Source: Streptomyces sp. NBC_00335 (lineage in GTDB: Bacteria; Actinomycetota; Actinomycetes; Streptomycetales; Streptomycetaceae). Taken from it: a stretch of DNA of 64,000 nucleotides. Under the pieces are notes generated by a model, which did no database searches, was not told the DNA's origin, and worked only from the letters and a program-made list of their open reading frames with translations. A program made the position numbers and the translations under genes. The stretch lies in NCBI RefSeq assembly GCF_036127095.1, contig NZ_CP108006.1:7803501-7867500 (forward strand). Direction: 5' to 3'. This document shows, piece by piece, positions 38,098 through 46,698 of the stretch (positions within the stretch are counted from its first letter, which is position 1; each line of letters starts with the position of its first letter).

Positions 38098-38976
38098 ATG
38101 ACGCAGGACCAGGAACGGCGACAGGAACCGGAGCAGGGGTCGGGAGCGGGTGCGGGACGGGCGTCGGAACTGGTGTCGGAGCTGGTGCCGGGACGGGCGT
38201 CGGGACGGGCGTCGGGACAGGCGTCGGGAAGCGAACCGGGGCCGGGTGCCGGGGCGCCGCCGATGGTGGTCGTGGACGACGTGCGGCGCAGTTTCGGGAC
38301 GGGGCAGCAGGCGGTGCACGCCCTGCGCGGAGTGTCCTTCGAGGTCCGCCGCGGCGAACTCACCGCGCTCAAGGGGAGGTCCGGTTCCGGCAAGACCACC
38401 CTGCTGAACCTGGTCGGCGGCCTCGACACCCCGACCGGCGGCAGCGTCGCCCTCGACGGCACCGATCTGGCCGGCCTCGACGAGGACGGCCGCCTCGCGC
38501 TGCGCCGCGACCGGATCGGTTTCGTGTTCCAGTCCTTCGGCCTGATCCCCGCCCTGACCGCCGCCGAGAACGTCGGGGTCCCGATGCGGCTGCGCAAGAT
38601 ACCGGCGAAGCAGCGCGAGGAGCGGGCCCGTACCCTGCTCGCCCTCGTCGGCCTCTCCGAGCACACCCAGCAGCGCCCCGGCGAACTCTCCGGCGGCCAG
38701 CAGCAGCGGGTCGCCGTCGCGCGGGCCCTCGCGAACGAGCCCGACCTGATCATCGCCGACGAGCCGACGGGCCAGCTCGACTCGGACACCGGCCGGCAGA
38801 TCATGCGGCTGCTGCGCGCGGTGGTGCGCAGCGAGGGGGTCACGGCGCTGGTCGCCACGCACGACCCGGCGCTGATGGAACTGGCGGACCGGGTGGTGGA
38901 ACTGCGCGACGGGCGCATCGTGGAGGCTTCGGCGCAGGACGCCGCGGCTGCCGGGGAGCCGGCTGAGGCACCGTAG
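38098..38976 (+). CDS. ABC transporter ATPase with Ser/Gly/Ala-rich N-terminal tail
   Basis: A 292-residue ATPase of the FtsE/MacB class. After about 55 low-complexity residues from a 12-bp DNA repeat (GRASGRASGQASG), the ATPase domain carries Walker A GRSGSGKTT, Q-loop FVFQSFGLIPAL, signature LSGGQQQR, Walker B LIIADEPTGQLD and H-loop ATHDP. It is divergent from the large FtsX permease operon; no permease follows it, so it probably serves that operon. A 40-bp tandem repeat lies directly after its stop codon. The ATG at 38098 is preceded by GGAGGGGGAA. Confidence 0.9.
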   Translation: MTQDQERRQEPEQGSGAGAGRASELVSELVPGRASGRASGQASGSEPGPGAGAPPMVVVDDVRRSFGTGQQAVHALRGVSFEVRRGELTALKGRSGSGKTTLLNLVGGLDTPTGGSVALDGTDLAGLDEDGRLALRRDRIGFVFQSFGLIPALTAAENVGVPMRLRKIPAKQREERARTLLALVGLSEHTQQRPGELSGGQQQRVAVARALANEPDLIIADEPTGQLDSDTGRQIMRLLRAVVRSEGVTALVATHDPALMELADRVVELRDGRIVEASAQDAAAAGEPAEAP

Positions 38977-38977
38977 G

Positions 38978-39017
38978 CCAGGTAGCCAGGTAGCCAGGTA
39001 GCCAGGTAGCCGGGTAG
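38978..39017. repeat. 5 x 8-bp tandem repeat CCAGGTAG
   Basis: Four exact copies and one variant (CCGGGTAG) of CCAGGTAG follow directly after the ATPase stop codon (TAG at 38974-38976) in the gap between convergent genes. It is non-coding and likely variable in length. Confidence 0.9.
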
Positions 39018-39096
39018 GCCCGGTCGGCTCGCAGGCGCCGTTAGCCCCGCAGGCCCCGCGGGGCTGGGCCCGGCGGGGCGGGGCGGTCGGCGGGTC

Positions 39097-41409
39097 CTAC
39101 TCGGTGTGCAGGGCCGCGGCGATGGTCATCCGGGCCGCCGAGCGGGCCGGGATCAGCGCGCCCAGGACGGCGATCGCGACCCCCGCGCAGAGCATTCCGG
39201 CGAGCTGTGGCGCGTGCCAGACGTCCTTCATCGACTCGGGGAAGGCGACGATGCCCACGTTGTCCACGACGAGCCGGTGCGCGACGATCCCGAGGGGAAT
39301 GCCGAGCAGTCCGCCGGCCAGCCCGAGTCCGGTCACCGAGGTCACCGTCATCGTGACCACCTGGCGCGGGGTCATGCCGATCGACTTGAGCATGCCCAGG
39401 TCGCGGCGGCGGTCCCGGGTGTTCAGCAGCACGGTGTTGAAGACGCCGAGCGAGGCGACGAGGGCCAGCATGACCGAGAACACCGAGGAGAAGCCGACGA
39501 CGGTGGTGGTGGCGGCGTTCACCTTGGCGGAGTCCACCACCTCGGCGCGCAGTCCGGGGTCGGCCGCGTCGACGGTGTCCGCGTAGGCACGGGCGTCCGC
39601 CCCGGGGGCGAGCCGGACGGTGTACTCGACCGGGCGGCTGTCCGGGGCGAGCTGACCGAGGGTCTCCCACGTGGATTCCAGGGAGCGCGCGTCGCTGTCG
39701 ATCAGCTGGCCGACGACGGTCGCGGCCGCCCGCTTTCCGTTGGCCTCCAGGGTGACCCGGTCGCCCACCGCGAGCCCGCGTTCGGTGAGGAAGCCCGGGC
39801 CCGCCGCGATCTCGCCGGGTCCGCTGGGCGGCCGGCCCTCCACGAACGCGGCACCGGCGGGGGACAGGCTCCCCCGGTAGAAGGTCCCGAACGCGGGCTG
39901 CGTGTGGCCGACCAGGCCGACTTGGATCAGCGCCCGGGCCTGCAGCTCCTGTGCCCCCAGTGACCGCAGCCGCTCCTCGATCTGCGCGTCGCTCAGCAGC
40001 GGCTCGACGGGGTTGTTGCCGTGGCCCCCGACCTGGACGTGGACCACCGTTCCGCCGGGGCCGCGGCCGGTCTGCGCGTACGAGACCATCGTGCTGGTCA
40101 GACCGGTCGCGAGGGTCACCGTGGTGACCCCGAGGACGATGGCCGCCATGGTCATGAAGGCGCGGCCGGGGCGGGCGAACGGGTGCCCGAGGCCCATGCT
40201 GACGGAGCGCGGCAGTCGCGAGGCGGCCAGGAGGCGCTGGACGCGCAGCCCGCGCCCGGTGCGGGGCGCACCGCCCGCGCTGATGGCCTGCGCGGCCGAC
40301 AACCGGTGCGCGCGCAGGGCCGGTACGAGCGCGGTCAGCGCGACCAGGGCGGGCATCCCGGTCAGGCACGCGACGCTGAGCCAGGGCGAGACGGTGCCCA
40401 CGCCCGCCATCCCCGTCTCGATGCCGGAGAAGGCGATCTGCAGGATGGGCGCGGCCAGCGCGTTGCCCAGGAGGGTGCCCAGGACGCAGCCGGCCACGGC
40501 GGGGACCGAGACCATCGTGAGGTAGACGGCGACGACCTGGTTCGGCGTGAAGCCGATGGCTTTGAGCACGCCGATGTGCCGGTTTCCGGAGACCACGGCG
40601 CCGCTGACCACGTTCGCGACGATCAGGGCGGAGACGAGCAGGCCGAGGACGCCGAAGAGGGCGATGAAGGGCAGATAGGCGTCCGCGCGGGCGGAGAAGG
40701 CCTTCTTGAGGGTGAGGTAGGTCTGCGCGGCCGTCAGCGAGTCCGCGGGGAGTCCGTCCGTGGCCCGGGCGAGCGAGTCGCGCAGGTGCGCACCGGTGGA
40801 CGGGTCGGTGAAGCGGTACAGCATCTGCGTGGACGTGGGATGGAGGGCCGCGGCCTGCTCGGGCGTCACCCAGGCGGCGGCCGATCTGCTCATGCTCGTC
40901 GCGAAGCCGACGACGGTGAGCGTCGGGCGCCCGGGCACCTCCAGCTTCGTGCCGAGGAGGTCCGCGTACGGGGTTCCGTCGACCGCCCAGTTGACGACGA
41001 TCTCGCCGGGGCCCTGCGCCCAGTGCCCCATCAGGACGTCGACCCGGTCCACCGGTCCCGCCGGATCGGCGCGGCCCACCACGGTGAGGGGGCCGGCCGG
41101 CATCCAGAGCCAGCTGTCGGGCACGTCGACGACGGCCTGAGGGAACGGGCCCGCAGCGGCGGCCACACCGGGGCGGTGCGCCGTCTGCGCGAGCTGGGTG
41201 TCGGAGACCTTCGCCGGGTCGTACGTGGCCACGGTGTGCGCGCCGCGCTGCGCGGTGTACGCCTTGTCGAAGGGGCCCGAGGCGGCGGCGAGCAGACCGA
41301 GCGCGAGCAGGACGGTCGTGGTGGAGCAGAGGACGACGAGTCCGATGACGAAGGTCTGGACCCTGCGGCGCTTCACGGCTGCGCGGGAGGCGCGCCACAC
41401 GGCGCTCAT
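39097..41409 (-). CDS. FtsX-like ABC permease
   Basis: A 770-residue membrane protein with two FtsX-type halves. The N-terminal helix (VQTFVIGLVVLCSTTTVLLA) precedes an extracytoplasmic domain (~220 residues); a central helix block (FGVLGLLVSALIVANVVSG, LGTLLGNALAAPILQI) is followed by a second extracytoplasmic domain and a C-terminal FtsX domain (FSVMLALVASLGVFNTVLL, LKSIGMTPRQVVTMTV). Sequence and size resemble permeases of antimicrobial-peptide or lipid exporters paired with NarL-type two-component systems in actinomycetes. Its start overlaps the ATPase gene by four bases (ATGA). Substrate unknown. Confidence 0.88.
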   Translation of the reverse strand: MSAVWRASRAAVKRRRVQTFVIGLVVLCSTTTVLLALGLLAAASGPFDKAYTAQRGAHTVATYDPAKVSDTQLAQTAHRPGVAAAAGPFPQAVVDVPDSWLWMPAGPLTVVGRADPAGPVDRVDVLMGHWAQGPGEIVVNWAVDGTPYADLLGTKLEVPGRPTLTVVGFATSMSRSAAAWVTPEQAAALHPTSTQMLYRFTDPSTGAHLRDSLARATDGLPADSLTAAQTYLTLKKAFSARADAYLPFIALFGVLGLLVSALIVANVVSGAVVSGNRHIGVLKAIGFTPNQVVAVYLTMVSVPAVAGCVLGTLLGNALAAPILQIAFSGIETGMAGVGTVSPWLSVACLTGMPALVALTALVPALRAHRLSAAQAISAGGAPRTGRGLRVQRLLAASRLPRSVSMGLGHPFARPGRAFMTMAAIVLGVTTVTLATGLTSTMVSYAQTGRGPGGTVVHVQVGGHGNNPVEPLLSDAQIEERLRSLGAQELQARALIQVGLVGHTQPAFGTFYRGSLSPAGAAFVEGRPPSGPGEIAAGPGFLTERGLAVGDRVTLEANGKRAAATVVGQLIDSDARSLESTWETLGQLAPDSRPVEYTVRLAPGADARAYADTVDAADPGLRAEVVDSAKVNAATTTVVGFSSVFSVMLALVASLGVFNTVLLNTRDRRRDLGMLKSIGMTPRQVVTMTVTSVTGLGLAGGLLGIPLGIVAHRLVVDNVGIVAFPESMKDVWHAPQLAGMLCAGVAIAVLGALIPARSAARMTIAAALHTE

Positions 41410-42251
41410 GCGGAACGCTCCACGGTCTCGCGGTCCATGGCCTGGCCGTCCACGGTCTCGCGGTTCACGGCCTGGTGGTCCTCGGTCTGGCCGTCCGCGG
41501 TTTGGTGGTTCACGGTCTCGCCGTCCACGGTCTGGTGGTTCACGGTCTCGCCGTCCAGGGCGCGTTCGCGGGCTATGCGGCCGTCGGCCATCTCGACGAG
41601 CCGGCCGGCGCAGCGGGTCGCCAGGTGCGGGTCGTGGGTGACGATCAGCAGGGTCTGGCCTATCTGGTTGAGGTCGATCAGCAGGTCCATCACCTGCTCG
41701 CCGGAGCGGCTGTCGAGGGCGCCCGTCGGCTCGTCGGCCAGGAGCAGGGCCGGACGGTTCATCAGGGCGCGCGCCACACCGACGCGTTGGCGTTCGCCGC
41801 CGCTGAGCGTCGTCGGGTAGTTGTTGCGGCGGTCGGCGACCCCGAGCTCGTCGAGGAGCTCCAGGGCGCGGCGGCGGGCCTGGCGCGCCGAGGTGCCGGT
41901 GAGCTGGGCGGCCAGTGCGACGTTGTCGAGGGCCGGCAGGTCGTCGATGAGGTTGAAGAACTGGAAGATCATGCCGACGTCGCGGCGCCGGTAGAGTGCG
42001 AGGCCGGTCTCGGTCAGGCTGCCGAGGTCCTGGCCGTTCACGCTGATCGTTCCGGCGGTCGGCCGGTCCAGGCCGGCCACCATGTTGAGCAGCGTGGACT
42101 TCCCGCAGCCGGAGGGGCCCATCACGGCGACGGCTTCGCCCCGGCGGATCTCCAGGGACAGGGCGTCGAGCGCCAGGGTGTCGCCGTACTCCTTCGATAC
42201 GCGGTCCAGTCGGACGACGCTCCGGTCGGCGCTGTCGTGATGAGGTGTCAT
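41406..42251 (-). CDS. ABC transporter ATPase with pentapeptide-repeat tail
   Basis: A 281-residue ATPase. Walker A GPSGCGKST, Q-loop MIFQFFNLI, signature LSGGERQRVGVA, Walker B LLLADEPTGALD and H-loop VTHDP lie in the first 225 residues, matching the LolD/FtsE-type partners of FtsX permeases. The last 49 residues are nine tandem pentapeptides of the type DGETV/NHQTV, then ERSA, encoded by a 15-bp DNA repeat. It is the first gene of the two-gene ATPase-permease operon and is divergent from the histidine kinase; GGATGTA-type direct repeats in the gap suggest control by the adjacent two-component system. Confidence 0.92.
   Translation of the reverse strand: MTPHHDSADRSVVRLDRVSKEYGDTLALDALSLEIRRGEAVAVMGPSGCGKSTLLNMVAGLDRPTAGTISVNGQDLGSLTETGLALYRRRDVGMIFQFFNLIDDLPALDNVALAAQLTGTSARQARRRALELLDELGVADRRNNYPTTLSGGERQRVGVARALMNRPALLLADEPTGALDSRSGEQVMDLLIDLNQIGQTLLIVTHDPHLATRCAGRLVEMADGRIARERALDGETVNHQTVDGETVNHQTADGQTEDHQAVNRETVDGQAMDRETVERSA
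41421..41555 (-). repeat. 9 x 15-bp repeat encoding (DGETV/NHQTV)n
   Basis: Nine in-frame 15-bp units near the 3' end of the ATPase gene encode pentapeptides with the pattern [DN]-x-[EQ]-[TA]-x, several in alternating DGETV-NHQTV pairs. It is not the A(D/N)Lxx pentapeptide-repeat fold. The frame is preserved whatever the copy number. Confidence 0.9.
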
Positions 42252-42295
42252 GGCACGAACCTAGAAGGCCGGTCGGAGGCGCTGCGTCACCCCCC

Positions 42296-42360
42296 GGATG
42301 TAAACGGCGAGCGGGGTCATCCTGGGGATGTACGCGGGACCGAACCGGGAGAGGGATGTG
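42296..42360. promoter_or_regulatory. three GGATGT[A/G] direct repeats between ATPase and kinase genes
   Basis: GGATGTA at 42296-42302 and 42326-42332 and GGATGTG at 42354-42360 are spaced 30 and 28 bp, near three helical turns, in the divergent gap between the ATPase-permease operon and the two-component genes. They are candidate binding sites for the NarL-type response regulator. Confidence 0.5.
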
Positions 42361-42437
42361 GACTACACGGGGTGCCTGCGAAGGTCGGGTGGAAGAATCT
42401 TGGAAAGAGGATCATGGTCGGGGGAGGGGGAGTTGCT

Positions 42438-43352
42438 GTGACGACGGGATGGGGCGTCGCTGCCGTGGTGTGCGCGGTGTGCGCGGTGTGCGTGGTGTCG
42501 GCCGGGTTCGGGCTGACCGTGGCGCTCCTGCGGGCCCGCGCGGCGCACCGGGCGGCGATCGAGGAGCGCGGCTGGCTGCTGGAGCGGGAGCGGGAGACCG
42601 CGGCCCGCACCGCGGTGGACGCGGAGCGGGCCCGGATAGCGGCGGAGCTCCACGACATAGTCAGCCACAACGTCAGCCTGATGATCGTCCAAGCCGGTGC
42701 CGCCCGCGAGGTGTTGGCGACGATGCCGGTGGAGGCGGCGGCTGCCATGGCCGCCGTGGAGAAGGCCGGGCGCACGACCATGACCGAACTGCGGCACCTG
42801 CTGGGCCTGCTCGCGCCCGCCCAGGACGGAAATGACGAACCGTATGGGGCCAGGGCCGCTGAAAGACGAGATCCTGTGGCGGAGTTGGCGCCGCAGCCCA
42901 GTCTGAGCAGACTCAGCCCGCTCATCGACCGGATAGCCTTCGCCGGGCTGCCGGTGGAGGTCCGGATATCCGGCGACCCGCGGCCGCTGCCCGCCGGGAT
43001 CGACGTCACCGCCTACCGGATCATCCAGGAGGCGCTGACCAACGCACTCAAACACGGGGACGGGGTGAAAGCCGAGGTGACGGTGAGGTACGCGGACCAG
43101 GCGCTGAGGGTCGAGGTGCTCAACAGCGGACCGAGCGTCCTGTCCGGGGACCGAACGGCCGGGCAGGCGGGGGAGCACGCCCCGGCTGCGTCCACAGGGC
43201 TCACCGCGTCGCGCCCGAAGGCGGACGGCGCCGGGCACGGGCTGGTCGGGCTGCGCGAGCGGGTCGCCGTGTACGGCGGGGACTTCGACGCACGCCGCCG
43301 CCTCGGTGGCGGCTACCGGGTCCGAGCCCGCCTCCCGCTGGAGCGGCCGTGA
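42438..43352 (+). CDS. NarL-type sensor histidine kinase
   Basis: A 304-residue kinase. One or two N-terminal transmembrane helices (VAAVVCAVCAVCVVSAGFGL) precede a coiled helix and the HisKA_3 dimerisation region with the phosphorylated His72 in AAELHDIVSHN. The ATPase domain has TNALKHG (N box) and GHGLVGLRERV (G box). The lack of a large sensor domain suggests it senses through its membrane part or the adjacent transporter, as in intramembrane-sensing kinases. The GTG at 42438 is preferred because GGAGGGGGAG is just ahead; an ATG at 42414 is an alternative. It overlaps the response regulator gene by four bases. Confidence 0.88.
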   Translation: MTTGWGVAAVVCAVCAVCVVSAGFGLTVALLRARAAHRAAIEERGWLLERERETAARTAVDAERARIAAELHDIVSHNVSLMIVQAGAAREVLATMPVEAAAAMAAVEKAGRTTMTELRHLLGLLAPAQDGNDEPYGARAAERRDPVAELAPQPSLSRLSPLIDRIAFAGLPVEVRISGDPRPLPAGIDVTAYRIIQEALTNALKHGDGVKAEVTVRYADQALRVEVLNSGPSVLSGDRTAGQAGEHAPAASTGLTASRPKADGAGHGLVGLRERVAVYGGDFDARRRLGGGYRVRARLPLERP

Positions 43353-44074
43353 CCACGCACGCCCCGGCCGCCGAGCCGGACCCGAGGGCCGCCTCGGCCA
43401 CCTCGCCCCGGGTGGTCATCGCCGACGACCAGGAACTCGTCCGCACCGGATTCCGCATGATCCTCACCGCCCGCGGGATCGACGTGGTGGGGGTGGCCGC
43501 CGACGGGGTGGAAGCCGTCTCGGAAGTGCGCCGTCTGCGCCCCGACGTCGTCCTGCTCGACATACGCATGCCCCGGCTGGACGGACTGGAGGCCGCCCGC
43601 CAGATCCTCGCCGCGGCCCCGGAATGCCGGGTGATCATGCTGACCACCTTCGACCTCGACCAGTACGTCTATGCCGCCCTCGCCGCCGGAGCCAGCGGGT
43701 TCCTGCTGAAGGACGTCACCCCCGAGTACCTGGCCAACGCCGTACGGCTCGTCGACACCGGCGACGCGCTGCTCTCCCCGTCGATCACCCGCCGACTGGT
43801 GGAGCGCTGTGCCTCGGCATCGGCCGCGCGCGGCGGCGGGGCTCCGGCGTCGCACCCCGACCTGGACGCCCTCACCCCGCGCGAGAGGGAGGTGCTGACC
43901 CTCATGGGTCACGGCCTCTCCAATGCCGAACTGGCCCGGGAGTTCACGCTCAGCGAGGCCACCGTGAAGACCCATGTGGCCCGGATCTTCGCCAAGCTGA
44001 GCCTGCGCGACCGCGCCCAGGCGGTGGTCCTGGCCTACGAGACGGGCCTGGTCACCCCGGGGGCGGTGGCCTAG
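43349..44074 (+). CDS. NarL/LuxR-type response regulator
   Basis: A 241-residue two-domain regulator. The receiver domain has the acidic pair DD (26-27), phospho-acceptor Asp71 (VVLLDIRMPRLDG), Thr in MLTTF and Lys in LLKDV. The LuxR helix-turn-helix at the C terminus reads LTPREREVLTLMGHGLSNAE and SEATVKTHVARIFAKL. The GTG overlaps the kinase stop (GTGA), a cognate pair. Its likely target is the divergent ATPase-permease operon, via the GGATGT[A/G] repeats. Confidence 0.93.
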   Translation: MTTHAPAAEPDPRAASATSPRVVIADDQELVRTGFRMILTARGIDVVGVAADGVEAVSEVRRLRPDVVLLDIRMPRLDGLEAARQILAAAPECRVIMLTTFDLDQYVYAALAAGASGFLLKDVTPEYLANAVRLVDTGDALLSPSITRRLVERCASASAARGGGAPASHPDLDALTPREREVLTLMGHGLSNAELAREFTLSEATVKTHVARIFAKLSLRDRAQAVVLAYETGLVTPGAVA

Positions 44075-44120
44075 GGAAGTCCAGCACGGTTCCGCGCGAA
44101 CTTACCCGGCCCCACTCGGG

Positions 44121-44624
44121 TCACGGCAACTCGCGTGTGAGCCAGACATGCTCACCGCGGTCGTCGGTGGCGACGTGATGCCGCTCGAAGCCGATCTTCT
44201 CCAGGACACGGAAGGACGGTGTGTTCCATGTGCCGACGGTCGACCAGAGCCGCTTCCGCCCGGTCGCGATGGCGGCATCGACCACGGCCCGGGCGGCCTC
44301 GGTGGCGTAGCCGTGGCCGTGCGAGCTCTGGAACAGCTCGTACGCGATTTCCGGCTCCTCCAGGGTGGAGCGGCCGATGATCAGTCCGCAGTAGCCGATG
44401 AAGTCGCCTTCTTCACGGCGTTGGACGGGCAGCAGAGCGATCCCCGTGGTCTCCGTCGCGGCGAGCAGCTCCGTGATGGCCGTCTGGGTCTGTTCAACCG
44501 TGCCCACCCCCTTGCCGCGTTCAGCCACCAGGTCGCGGAGCTGGGCGGCGTCCGACTCGGCCCACGGCCGCAGTATCAGCCGTTCGGTCTCCAGGTGGTA
44601 CGCCATCGTCTCGTACGTAGTCAT
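44121..44624 (-). CDS. GNAT-family N-acetyltransferase (RimJ/RimL-like)
   Basis: A 167-residue acetyltransferase. It begins MTTYETMAYHLETERLILRP, the usual entry strand of RimJ/RimL-type GNATs, has FIGYCGLIIGRS, and the acetyl-CoA loop QSSHGHGYATEAARAVV (R/QxxGxG/A type), then LWSTVGTWNTPSFRVLEKIGF. It transfers an acetyl group from acetyl-CoA to an amine, such as a protein N terminus or a small molecule; the substrate is unknown. The ATG at 44624 follows GTGAGGAGC; a longer frame adds 12 unlikely residues. It stands alone, convergent with the response regulator. Confidence 0.88.
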   Translation of the reverse strand: MTTYETMAYHLETERLILRPWAESDAAQLRDLVAERGKGVGTVEQTQTAITELLAATETTGIALLPVQRREEGDFIGYCGLIIGRSTLEEPEIAYELFQSSHGHGYATEAARAVVDAAIATGRKRLWSTVGTWNTPSFRVLEKIGFERHHVATDDRGEHVWLTRELP

Positions 44625-44690
44625 GCTCCTCACTCTGCCCCACGGATCACCGCGCACCACGGGCGGAGTACAGGGGGCGAGTCTTTCGGA

Positions 44691-46607
44691 TCAGGCCGTG
44701 GGCGGGACGGAGTTCGCCAGGAGGTGCAGGCGCAGAGCGAGTTGGAGCTCCAGAGCGCGGGCGGGGCTGTTCCAGTCCTCGCCCAGGAGTCGGCCGATCC
44801 GGTCGAGGCGCTGCACGACGGTGTTCACGTGGATGTGCAGCGCGTCCTTCGCCTTGGAGAGGCTCGCCCCGTGGACGTAGTAGGCCTGCAGGGTGCGGAC
44901 CAGCTCGGTGCCCCGCTGGGCGTCGTAGTCGATGACGGGGCCGAGCACCCGCTCGACGTACCCGCCGACGTCACCGTGGTCCCCGAGCAGCAGGCCGACG
45001 AAGCCCAGATCGGGCAGGGCGGCCCCGTGGCCGGTGTGGCCCAGCGCGTGCAGGGCCCGCAGGCAGCGCACGGCCTCGGCGTACACGCCCGGCAGGCCGC
45101 CCGGGTCGCCCGCCGGCCCGGCGGAGCCCACGGTGACGGGCGTGCCCACCGCCTGCCCCAACTCCGCCGCCAGGGAACGCGCGAGGTCCCCGGGCCGCTC
45201 GGCCGGGGTGAGCAGGACGACGTGGCCCTCGTGCAGCCCGGCCAGGCCGCCCCGGTCGCGGGCGCGGCGCGCCGCCTCCGCGGACAGCCGGGGCCGCAGC
45301 GCCGCGTCGCAGTGCAGCACCAGCAGGGAGTGCGGGCGCGCGAGGTCGACGCCGAGTTTGCGGGCCCTGATCGTCCGGCTGCCGGTGTGGGGGGTGTGCC
45401 CCGCGCTCCGCGGGGTCAGCAGGTCGCTGAGGAGCTCACCGCGCACCCGGTCCTCGGCGTGGGCCACCGAGCGGCGCAGCAGCAGGAGGAGCGCGGTGAC
45501 CAGGCCGGTGCGTTCGAACAGCCTCCGGTCGCTGTCCGACAGCTCCGCCCGGCCCGTCAGCGCGATGCTGCCGAGGAGTTCGGGCCCGGCCAGGACCGCG
45601 CAGACCCACACGCCGTCCACCGGCACGGCCCGGCCGCCGGCACGGGAGGCCGCCACCCCCTGGGCGGGCGCGCCGATCGGTTCGGTGGCGACCCGGGCCA
45701 GCTCGGTGCCGTCGGCGTCGTGCACCACCAGTCCGCCCCGCAGCAGCGCGGCCACCTCCCGCGCCACATCGGTGACGTCCCCGCCGCGCAGGACCAGATC
45801 GGTGAGCCGGTCGTGGGTCTCGGTGGCCAGCCGCGCAGCTTCGCTGTGGGCCCGGGCGGTCTCGGTGGCCGCGTTCAGTTCGACCAGCGCCGTACGCGTC
45901 TCCTCCAGCAGCCGCGCCCCGTCGATGGCGACGGCCGCGTGGTCGGCCAGCGAGGAGAGCAGTGCCACCGCGTCGGGGGCGAAATCGCGGACCGACCGGT
46001 CGGCGGCGTAGAGCACCCCGATGACCCGCGAGGCGACGCGCAGCGGCACACCGAGAATGCCCCGCAGCCCCTCCTCGCGCACCCCCGCGTCGATGGTGCT
46101 GGTGTGCCGGAAGCGGTCGTCGGCGCGGTAGTCGGCGCTGGCGTAGGGCCGGGCCGTCTGCGCGACCAGCCCGCCGAGCCCCTCGCCCATGCCCAGGCGC
46201 AGCTGCTGGAAGGCGGCGGAGACGGAGCCGTCGGTGACCCGCATGAACGTATCGCCCACGACGGGGTCGTTGAGCGTGAGGTAGGCGCAGTCCGTACCGA
46301 GCAGGGTCCGGGCCCGCCGCACGATGGCCCGTAGCACCGCGTCGAGATCGCGCAGCGCCGCGAGGTCGCCGGCCGTGTCGAAGAGGGCGGTGAGCTCCGC
46401 CTCGCGCCTGCGGTGCTGGTCGAGGGTGCGCCGGATGTCGAGGGCCACCCGGGTCGCCTCCTCCACGAGGGCCTGCTCGACGGCTCCAACGCCGGCGGTA
46501 CGGGCCTGCGCGCCGGGCCGCGCGAAGTGCTCGGCGGGCGCGCCCTGGGCGAGCAGGTCCAGGAGCTGCCGCAACGCGGGCGCGGTGGGATCGTTCACGG
46601 GGGCCAT
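44691..46607 (-). CDS. GAF-domain PucR/CdaR-type transcriptional regulator
   Basis: A 638-residue cytoplasmic regulator. A helical region (residues 1-75) precedes a GAF domain (~80-235: LFDTAGDLAALRDLDAVLRA, GLRGILGVPLRV, VIGVLYAADRSV). A GGDEF-like middle region as in CdaR follows (~300-500), and the C-terminal PucR helix-turn-helix is at about 565-620 (ELVRTLQAYYVHGASLSKAK, HIHVNTVVQRLDRIGRLLG). Such proteins activate catabolic or transport genes in response to a small ligand bound by GAF. The MHS-type transporter gene lies directly upstream on the same strand, a likely partner or target. The ATG at 46607 follows GAAGGG. Confidence 0.88.
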   Translation of the reverse strand: MAPVNDPTAPALRQLLDLLAQGAPAEHFARPGAQARTAGVGAVEQALVEEATRVALDIRRTLDQHRRREAELTALFDTAGDLAALRDLDAVLRAIVRRARTLLGTDCAYLTLNDPVVGDTFMRVTDGSVSAAFQQLRLGMGEGLGGLVAQTARPYASADYRADDRFRHTSTIDAGVREEGLRGILGVPLRVASRVIGVLYAADRSVRDFAPDAVALLSSLADHAAVAIDGARLLEETRTALVELNAATETARAHSEAARLATETHDRLTDLVLRGGDVTDVAREVAALLRGGLVVHDADGTELARVATEPIGAPAQGVAASRAGGRAVPVDGVWVCAVLAGPELLGSIALTGRAELSDSDRRLFERTGLVTALLLLLRRSVAHAEDRVRGELLSDLLTPRSAGHTPHTGSRTIRARKLGVDLARPHSLLVLHCDAALRPRLSAEAARRARDRGGLAGLHEGHVVLLTPAERPGDLARSLAAELGQAVGTPVTVGSAGPAGDPGGLPGVYAEAVRCLRALHALGHTGHGAALPDLGFVGLLLGDHGDVGGYVERVLGPVIDYDAQRGTELVRTLQAYYVHGASLSKAKDALHIHVNTVVQRLDRIGRLLGEDWNSPARALELQLALRLHLLANSVPPTA

Positions 46608-46698
46608 GCTGACAGCCCTTCGGTACGGGAGGGCGAGCGGGTCCGCCCGCCCGACCGGACGTACCGGTCACGGCGGGCGGCCCGTGGCGCGGGCGGGC

